Shown: one piece after another, positions 58,101 through 64,000 of the stretch | Layout of the letters: every line of letters begins with the position of its first letter | How positions within the stretch are numbered: the stretch's first letter is position 1 | NCBI GenBank assembly: GCA_021613375.1 | Contig: CM038726.1 | Location: 9,804,253 to 9,868,252 of the forward strand | From: Megaleporinus macrocephalus | Taxonomy: Eukaryota; Chordata; Actinopteri; Characiformes; Anostomidae | Reading direction: 5' to 3' | Length of the DNA stretch: 64,000 nt | Program-made: the position numbers and the translations under genes | Notes under the pieces: model-generated | What the model was told of the DNA's origin: nothing | Databases searched by the model: none | Seen by the model: the letters and a program-made list of their open reading frames with translations, nothing else

Positions 58101-61100
58101 GGCCCACATGAGAAAGCGAGACCAGTCAGAAAAGTGGTCTTGACAGAATATGCAGAAGAATTTTCCTAGTTCCTGGTTCACGCTTTGACATTGGCCGTTA
58201 GACTGGGGATGAAAACGAGGTGAGACTGATGGTTACACCCAAAAGTTCTAAGAAGCTGGACCACACTCAAGAAGTGAACTGAGTACTTCGATCATATAGA
58301 ATGTCTTCCGGGATGTCGAAATGCCCAAAAATGTGGGTGTAAATAGCCTTGGCTGTTTGGAATGCGGTGGCCAAACTGGGAAATGGGATTAACTTTACAT
58401 GACGGGAGAATCTTTCTATGACAGTTAAAATAGTGTTCAATCCTTCAGACAAGGATAAATCTGTCACAAAGTCGACCACAATATGTGACCAGGGATGCTC
58501 AGGAATAGGTAGAGGTTTAAATTTGCCTGCAGGTAAGGTTTTAGGGGTCTTACTTTGAGCACATACTGAGCATGAAGAGATAAATCTACGAACATCCATA
58601 GTAAGACACTCCCACCAATACTTAGTGGATAGGAGCTGTTATGTGCGTCCCTCCCCAGGGTGACCAGATGTGTAAGAAGTGTGGACCCAGGTAATAAGTT
58701 TGTCACAAAACTGAGGAGGGAAGTATTTCTTATTTGTCCCCTATGTCAAAACTGGAAAAAAGTGACCAACTGGCTTGACATGGGTTAAGACATTTTGCTG
58801 ATCTCAAATATTATAGGTTTTTGTGATCAGTGAGCACCAGAAGAGGGTGGTCCGCTCCCTCCAACCAATGCCTCCATTCCTCAAGTGCTGTCCCCTATGT
58901 CATAATTGCATTCCGTAGCAGTTAAATTATATAAATAAAAAACCATGAGATAGAGCTTAGGAGGGTTACCGCTACACTGTGACAAGACCGCTCCTTGAGG
59001 GGAGCAGGAAAAGAGCTGAAACGTCTAATAAACCTCCTGTAGAAGTTTGCAAAACCAATGAAACTCTGGAGCTTTTAATAGACACAGGAGTTGGCCAACT
59101 AACTACAGTGTCCATCTTCCCATCGTCCATGATTAATACAGTGCAACTGACAATGCAACCAAGGAAAGCTACGGACTGAAACTCGTACTTCCCACCCTGT
59201 TTAAACAGTTGGTTCTCTAGGAGCCTATGGAGTACTTGGCGAACGTGTGATACATAAGAAACTAAAAATGTTGTCTATATGTTGTCTGTATATCTGTAAA
59301 CTGGCTAATTGTTTCCAAACTTTGTTAAATAGAAATAAAGTCTGTTTTACTTTAATGTTTTCTTTTCAGCTAATAAACTTACTTTCTCTAAATTGATGTT
59401 TTCTTACAGATTTAACTGAAAAGAACAAACAGCTCGAAGAAACAAATACTATTATAACTGAGAAAGACACACAGTTAATGGAGAGAGAAAAACAAGCTGA
59501 GGAGAAAAACAGACTTCTTCAGATAAAGGACGAGATGCTGGAAGAGAAAGAAAAACTTCTTCAGGAGACAAAAGACAAATTAGAACAAATGAGCAAAGAA
59601 TCTGAGATGAATCAGATACTACATAAAGATAAAGACACACGACTGGAGAACCAGATCAAACTGCTGAGAGAGAAAGAGATTCTACTGGAGAACACAGTGA
59701 AAGAGGTGGACAGCAGTAAAAAACAACTGGACACACTGAGAAAGGAACTGCAGGACAAGAGCAGCAAACTACAGGAAATGATGATCCGACTGGAAGAACA
59801 GAAAACTGAAGTCACTAGTCAGCAGAAAGAGTTAGAAGAGAAAGAACAACAACTTAAACACACAGGTAAGAATTTAACACACAGACTGATTAGAAAATAT
59901 CTGAGTGATCAAATTAATATTGCGTTTTTATAATTTCAGCACAGCAGAATTCTGACCTACAGACTGAAACTGAAACCCTGAAAAGTATCATTTCATCACA
60001 GATGACTGGTGAGTTTTCAGGTTTAAGCTCAGCAGTTTCAGTCTTTATTAACTGTGTTCATTAATGTACCTGAATCATTATCAACACACACTAGCAGTCA
60101 AACATTTAGCATATCAGCATATGTGTGAGTTCAGTCCTGCTGGAAAATCACCAGGAGAAGAGAATTTATAGTGAGGAGAACTGACACTCAGTGTGTTGCA
60201 GGTCTGTTAGACTCTAGAGGGCGCTCCGCTCCCGAGACAGTCCAGAATGACTGAGTGTTCAAACAGAGAACAGCATGAAAATCTTCAGCACTGCTGTTAT
60301 TTTTCTGAGCACTACTGATCTCCAGATATAGAACTGTTTAATAGTGTCTTATATACATTCATGATGTTAATGAGCGTAAATCGAATTACTAACAAACTAG
60401 TCAGCATACAGTAGCAGTAAAGCTGATGTCCTACTACTTAAAATCTTTAAGCTGTAAAAAAAAAAGAAATGGGTGAATTACATACTTTTACAAATCTACC
60501 CTTTGAAATGAAAGGAACTTGCAACATCACTGAAAAGAAACATTAACATTTTTGTTTTTAGAAATTTATCTCCACAAACTGCCAGTTATTAAGCACATAC
60601 TCAAGAGCGCCCTCTAGTGTTTATGTTCTGAAGTCATTTTTTTAGTACAATGTGAGTGATATAAACTGTCCAGCATCCCCTTAAACTGACTAGGTTCATT
60701 GAGTCCAAAATGTGGAAAATATGTGTGTCTAGATTTTTGATTGATTGTGTAATTTTAATGAACTAATCTAATTAATGCTTAATAATGTATTTATTTGTCT
60801 TATTACAGTAGATATTTTCAGGTTTTTTGTAAGAGAGAAATAAAACCTATATGTTTCTTACCAGCTAATAAACTTACTGCTGTAAAATCTCAGTACTGTA
60901 TATCTGTAAACTGGCTAATTGTTTCCAGACTTTGTTAAATAGAAATAAAATCTGTTTAACTTTATTGTTTCCTTTTCAGCTAATAAACTTACTTTCTCTG
61001 AATTGATGTTTTCTTACAGATTTAACTGAAAAGAACAAACAACTCGAAGAAACAAACACTATTATAACTGAGAGAGACACACAGTTAATGGAGAGAGAAA

Positions 61101-63212
61101 AACAAGCTGAGGAGAAAAACAGACTTCTTACCATAAAGACAGAGACACTTCAGATGAAGAACGAGATGCTGGAAGAGAAAGAAAAACTTCTTCAGGAGGG
61201 AAAAGACAAACTAGAACAAATGATCAAAGAATCTGAGATGAATCAGATACGACTTAAAGATAAAGACACACGACTGGAGAACCAGATCAAACTGCTGAGA
61301 GAGAAAGAGACTCTACTGGAGAACACAGTGAAAGAGGTGGACAGCACTAAACAACAACTGGACACACTGAGAAAGGAACTGCAGGACAAGAGCAGCAAAC
61401 TACAGGAGATGATGATCCGACTGGAAGAACAGAAAACTGAACTGAGTGAAAAAGACAAACAGCTGGAAGAGAAGAAGAAACTTCTAAGTGAGAGAAACAC
61501 ACAGCTAATGGAAAGAGAGAAGCAGGTTGAGGAGAAAGACAGACTTCTAGAGGAGAGAAACAAGCAGCTGCAGGAAAGAACAGATCCAGACTCATCAGTT
61601 CCAGCCAGAAGAAGAAACAGTAAAAAGTTTAATCATCCAAACTGTAAGTAACTATTAGAGTTTCATGAAGTTACAAACAATAAATATATAAATATTACAT
61701 GTTTAATTATTTACAGAGATTTTATACTATGTACAAACAATCGTGGTTCTTCTGTTTCATAGTCAGTGGAGAGACTCCAGAACCTGCAGCACCACTCAGG
61801 AGAAGAAAGAGTATAGAACATCATCCAACTAGTAAATAATTCCAGTTTCATACAGTCGTATACATTTCTCTGAACAGAATGATCATCATCTTATAATAAG
61901 AGATTAAAATCCTCATTCTTGTTGATCTGCAGTGAGTGGAGAATCCTCTAGTTCAGCCTCTCCAGTGTCAGTTCCTGTAGCAGAACTCAGGCTGGTGCTG
62001 CTGGGGAGGACTGGATGTGGGAAGAGTGCAGCAGGAAACACCATCCTGGTCAGAGAGGAGAGAAGCCAGGCTGGAGCGTCTACAGTGAGGCAGCAGAGTG
62101 AGAGCAGACAGGGGGAGGTGGCTGGGAGGCAGGTGACTGTGGTGGACACTCCTGACTGGTTCTGTCCTGGACTCTCTCTGGAGGAGCTGAGACAGGACGT
62201 GGGACTCTGTGTCCGTCTGTCTGCCCCAGGACCCCACGTCTTCCTCCTAGTCATACCAGTGAAGCAGTCTACAGGAGAGGAGAGAGGGATGCTGGAGAAA
62301 ATGGAGGAGATCTTTGGAGAGAGATGTTGGAGGAACACCATGATCCTTTTCACTGTTACTGATGAAGTCCAGGAGAAGAACATTGAAGAGTTTATCCAGT
62401 CAGGAAACCAGGAGGTCCAGAGACTTGTAGAGAAATGTGGGAACAGGTTTCACTGTCTCAGTATTAAGGAGAGCAGAGACGCTTCTCAAACCTCAGAGCT
62501 GCTGGAGAAGATAGAGAAGATGGTGGATAGAAACAGAGAAAAGTTCTACAGCAGTGAGATCTACCTAGAGATAGAATCTCAGATCAGAGAGATAGAGGAA
62601 AGAATTGTTAGAGAAAGAGAGGAGATAAAAGAGAGAGAAGAAAGAGAAACTAGAGAGAAACTGGAGAGATGTGTACAGGAGATGTTCATGAAGTTTACAG
62701 TATCAACTGCTGACTTTCATACAAAAATAAATCAGCATGAAGAGCAAATAACTAAACTAGAGGAAACACTCAAAGAGGAAAGAGATGAGAAGAGAAAGTT
62801 AGAGCTGGAGAGAGAGATGGAGAGAGAGATACAGCAGAGGAATGAGGTTCAGTTGGAGTTAGAGAGACTGAAAGAAGAGAGTGAACAGAAGAGGAGAGAG
62901 ATGGAAGAGAGCCACAGACAGGAGATGGAGGAGATCAAGGAGACGTATGAAGGAGAAGCTAAGATGGAGGCAGAGAGAAACCTCATGAAGATCATCCTGC
63001 CTGAACTCCAGCAGAGAATCTGGGAGCTTTTAACGAAGAAACAGAAAGATTTTGATTGTAGGATGGATGAAAAGGAGAGAGAGATAGAAACACTGAGAGG
63101 GAGAGTCAGAGAGGGAATCACAGCAGGAAGAGATGATCATCAGGAGGACACTAGAGGACGATTCAGAAGGTTAAGAAATCTCCTTTGCATAAACACTCGG
63201 TCAGATCAGTGA
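45601..63212 (+). CDS. Gene B: Ig-V / coiled-coil / AIG1 (GIMAP-like) GTPase protein, 11-12 coding exons
   Basis: Coding exons are 45601-45619, 45750-46070, 48456-48466, 50249-50264, 52957-52973, 53681-53741, 56290-56766, 56841-56909, 59410-59865, 59940-60008, 61020-61643, an optional 61763-61831, and 61933-63212. Every junction keeps frame, giving 1139 residues without and 1162 with the optional exon. The domain order is as in gene A, but the coiled coil is longer through duplicated exons and the P-loop is intact (GRTGCGKS). No signal peptide or membrane segment is visible, so a cytoplasmic scaffold or GTPase is inferred. The introns have been enlarged by LINE and Gypsy insertions absent from gene A. 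A polyadenylation signal lies at 63411. The role is unknown; family knowledge points to immune-cell GTPase scaffolds. Confidence 0.86.
45750..46070 (+). CDS. Gene B exon 2: immunoglobulin V-type domain
   Basis: The domain matches gene A closely, with cysteine in LYCHLSPE, tryptophan in EIRWFKETD and DRGYYLCQV. Differences include the DGDRQSVSA strand near the start and RHCRRSDRG before the second cysteine. The exon is two codons shorter and ends GTGG|GTAAGT in phase 1. Confidence 0.88.
46071..48455 (+). other. Gene B intron 2, 2.4 kb, no second gene
   Basis: The matching intron of gene A is only 127 bases and is homologous to the two ends of this one. The interior is AT-rich except for 46590-46760, which has higher GC content, an AAAACTGAAACTGA element (46625-46638) and two CCAAT boxes (46716 and 46745). 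No transposon could be identified. Confidence 0.6.
48456..48466 (+). CDS. Gene B exon 3: 11-base microexon
   Basis: TTTAAACAG|GTGTTTACTCG|GTAAGT; it encodes VYS plus a split glycine codon. Skipping it shifts frame and gives a stop at the start of exon 6. Confidence 0.68.
50249..53741 (+). CDS. Gene B exons 4-6: short linker exons
   Basis: Exon 4 (50249-50264) encodes RRRLG, exon 5 (52957-52973) VIVSQ and exon 6 (53681-53741) [20 protein letters not shown]. Phases equal those of gene A. Exon 4 is much changed from gene A's (12 bases shorter, basic instead of acidic). The intron between exons 4 and 5 holds a LINE insertion. Confidence 0.74.
50407..52002 (-). mobile_element. L2/CR1-like LINE insertion in gene B intron 4
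   Basis: A 5'-truncated minus-strand LINE. The reverse transcriptase reads [67 protein letters not shown] and, after a frameshift near 51400, [11 protein letters not shown]. The conserved tail includes FRRLGVHLS-like [14 protein letters not shown] and ends in noncoding sequence with a TTCAAGGA tandem tail at 50408-50440. The FADD box is intact. Gene A shows the uninterrupted site (18718-18745), so the insertion postdates the duplication. Confidence 0.9.
50597..50742. repeat. 73-base tandem duplication in the LINE 3' region
   Basis: GTGGAGAAGGTAGCAGCAGAG through GTGGTTCCACTAA occurs twice in succession, nearly without change. Confidence 0.92.
52085..52136. repeat. (AC)n-(CT)n microsatellite
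   Basis: It corresponds to the AC tract in gene A intron 4 at 18810-18858. Confidence 0.92.
54391..54556. mobile_element. Fragment related to the TIR element at 8302-10564, reverse orientation
   Basis: GACCCGGGCCGAATC, TTTATTATCAGTAAAAC and GCGTCGATCTGCCAGAGGAT match the reverse complement of about 8355-8486. No terminus is preserved on the right side. Confidence 0.75.
54560..55860 (-). pseudogene. pol: Ty3/Gypsy pol fragment in gene B intron 6
   Basis: Minus-strand frames read [20 protein letters not shown] (end of reverse transcriptase) and [20 protein letters not shown] with [20 protein letters not shown] (connection to RNase H). A jump into integrase-like [20 protein letters not shown] follows at about 54700-54640. 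Stops and shifts abound. The jump from RNase H to integrase indicates an internal deletion. Confidence 0.8.
56290..56909 (+). CDS. Gene B exons 7-8: coiled-coil cassette, first copy
   Basis: Exon 7 (56290-56766, 477 bases) encodes residues 149-307, starting [20 protein letters not shown] and ending in [11 protein letters not shown]. Exon 8 (56841-56909, 69 bases) encodes [20 protein letters not shown] then QMT. Both start and end in phase 1, so the pair can be added or lost without changing frame. The intron between them is 74 bases. The cassette is duplicated at 59410-60008. Confidence 0.86.
57400..59260 (-). pseudogene. pol: Ty3/Gypsy pol fragments (RT, integrase, chromodomain) in gene B intron 8
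   Basis: From right to left on the minus strand: reverse transcriptase end ([18 protein letters not shown] at about 59200), connection ([20 protein letters not shown] at about 59070), integrase zinc-binding and core ([36 protein letters not shown] at 58600-58267), integrase C-terminus ([16 protein letters not shown] at about 58090) and a chromodomain-like segment ([18 protein letters not shown] at about 57620-57570). Frames are broken. It is absent from gene A. Confidence 0.84.
59410..60008 (+). CDS. Gene B exons 9-10: coiled-coil cassette, second copy
   Basis: Exon 9 (59410-59865, 456 bases) and exon 10 (59940-60008, 69 bases) repeat exons 7 and 8. Exon 10 is identical to exon 8, base for base as far as I can read, and the 74-base intron differs at only a few positions. 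Exon 9 starts [20 protein letters not shown], which is closer to exon 11 than to exon 7, and its second half is nearly identical to exon 7. Confidence 0.87.
61020..61643 (+). CDS. Gene B exon 11: third coiled-coil exon
   Basis: A 624-base exon encoding 208 residues. The first part ([20 protein letters not shown]) matches exon 9. The last part ([20 protein letters not shown], then [20 protein letters not shown]) matches the end of gene A's single coiled-coil exon. It ends AACT|GTAAGT in phase 1. No 69-base partner of the exon 8/10 type follows. Confidence 0.86.
61763..61831 (+). CDS. Gene B optional 69-base exon before the GTPase exon
   Basis: GTTTCATAG|TCAGTGGAGAGACTCC through CATCCAACTA|GTAAAT encodes [20 protein letters not shown] then HPT in phase 1 on both sides. 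Its first and last residues echo neighbouring exon borders (SGE at the GTPase exon start). The donor GTAAAT is weaker than the others. No counterpart is visible in gene A. It may be an alternative exon. Confidence 0.5.
61933..63212 (+). CDS. Gene B last exon: AIG1/GIMAP-type GTPase domain
   Basis: About 426 residues. G1 reads [17 protein letters not shown] with the lysine codon at 62022-62024. Immediately after, ILVREE replaces the ILGREE of gene A. G3 is [13 protein letters not shown] as in gene A. The AIG1 box [20 protein letters not shown] and [11 protein letters not shown] follow. A coiled coil runs from [13 protein letters not shown] to [20 protein letters not shown], then a short basic tail ([17 protein letters not shown]). 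It is over 95 percent identical by eye to gene A's exon over the GTPase part, with a diverged last 20 residues. Confidence 0.9.
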
Positions 63213-63410
63213 GAGCTACTGACTGACTTTCAGTTCTAGTAAATGTACTGATCTGACTTATAGTGGCAGCTGATACAGGAGAGAACAGAAGTTTTCCTCA
63301 ATTCCCCTCAGTTACTATATTAATATTACTGTGTTTAGACAATATACACTACACAGTGTTACTGTATTTTTATATTTATGATTCATGTATAATTAACAAA
63401 ACAGTTGTAC

Positions 63411-63416
63411 AATAAA
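63411..63416 (+). promoter_or_regulatory. Candidate polyadenylation signal of gene B
   Basis: AATAAA lies about 200 bases after the stop. Confidence 0.6.
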
Positions 63417-63514
63417 ATGTTAGTATCAGAACTAATTGCTGCAGTCATATTTTTCCATCTCACGCTTTAAAACACATGTATGGTGCCACATTAGGCTCAA
63501 AACTAGGAGGCACA

Positions 63515-63920
63515 CCCAACTGGCACACAACCAACCTTCAACGTTGAAATGTGGTTGAAACAATGCTCATTGTTGTTTGAATGTTGAAACAATGCTTAAA
63601 CAACATTTAATGTTAAATGGTTGTGCAAATGTTGACATTTTAATGTTGAATCAACATACTGTCTTCAACATTCTGCCTTTCGAAGTACTTCATTACATTT
63701 ATACGTGTACAGAGAGAATTAAAAAAATAAAGTTGTCAATTTTTTCCATCATAACATACAGTTTTTTAAATCTACCATACAATTTTGAGCATCCCAAATG
63801 TGAGCTATGGTTTATTCAAGGTTGACAGGTCGACGTTAAAACAACACAAAATCCAACGTTGATTCAACCATAACATTAATGTTGATTCAATGTTGAAATG
63901 CCAGCTGGCAAGAACGTGAC
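63515..63920. mobile_element. MITE-like repeat with AACATT/AATGTT palindromes
   Basis: The left part reads CCCAACTGGCACACAACC and TTCAACGTTGAAATG. The right part reads GATTCAATGTTGAAATGCCAGCTGGCA, roughly the inverted complement. The interior repeats GTTGAATCAACAT-type phrases. No open frame. The superfamily is not assigned. Confidence 0.5.
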
Positions 63921-64000
63921 AGTAGCTTTGCTACTGTGAACAAGATTCAATGTGAACAAGATTCAATGCATTAATCAGATGCATCAACAACGCATAAGCT

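Overview
This is vertebrate nuclear DNA, almost certainly from a teleost fish. The evidence is spliced genes with GT-AG introns, long GT, CT, TA and ATT microsatellites, and a dense layer of fish-type mobile elements (Maverick/Polinton, Ty3/Gypsy, an endogenous retrovirus-like element, L2/CR1-like and L1/Tx1-like LINEs, hAT and Tc1). The main genes belong to the AIG1/GIMAP GTPase family, which is greatly expanded in fish. No prokaryotic features, CRISPR arrays, rRNA or convincing tRNA genes were seen.

Layout. 1-11.6 kb is a graveyard of nested elements: a Polinton DNA polymerase B fragment (minus), an LTR and gag remnant of a retrovirus-like element (minus), a Ty3/Gypsy element with an internal TTAGGG patch (plus), a TIR-bounded repeat, and a second Gypsy gag with its LTR (minus). 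11.9-25.4 kb is gene A: a candidate leader exon, a first intron holding a 2.8-kb GT-rich minisatellite and nested LINE/hAT/Tc1 debris, then eight coding exons at 17078-25160. 25.4-32.8 kb is intergenic, with LINE fragments and an unexplained CpG-rich open frame. 32.9-63.4 kb is gene B: a second copy of the leader exon, a 12.5-kb first intron full of LINE and hAT sequence and a large inverted repeat, then 11 or 12 coding exons at 45601-63212, with further LINE and Gypsy insertions in its introns. A MITE-like repeat lies at the right end.

Genes A and B are tandem duplicates with an unusual three-part architecture: an N-terminal V-type immunoglobulin domain without a visible signal peptide, a long charged coiled coil, and a C-terminal AIG1-type GTPase domain with its own coiled-coil tail. 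The spliced models keep frame throughout: gene A gives 932 codons, gene B gives 1139 or 1162. They differ in informative ways. Gene A has one long coiled-coil exon and a P-loop in which the glycine before the catalytic lysine is glutamate. Gene B keeps the P-loop and has amplified a coiled-coil exon cassette, two near-identical exon pairs plus a third related exon.

If a little-described system is present here, it is this Ig/coiled-coil/GTPase pair, plausibly a cytoplasmic immune scaffold made of one nucleotide-binding and one nucleotide-binding-impaired partner. The exon structure is read directly from the sequence; the function is inference.
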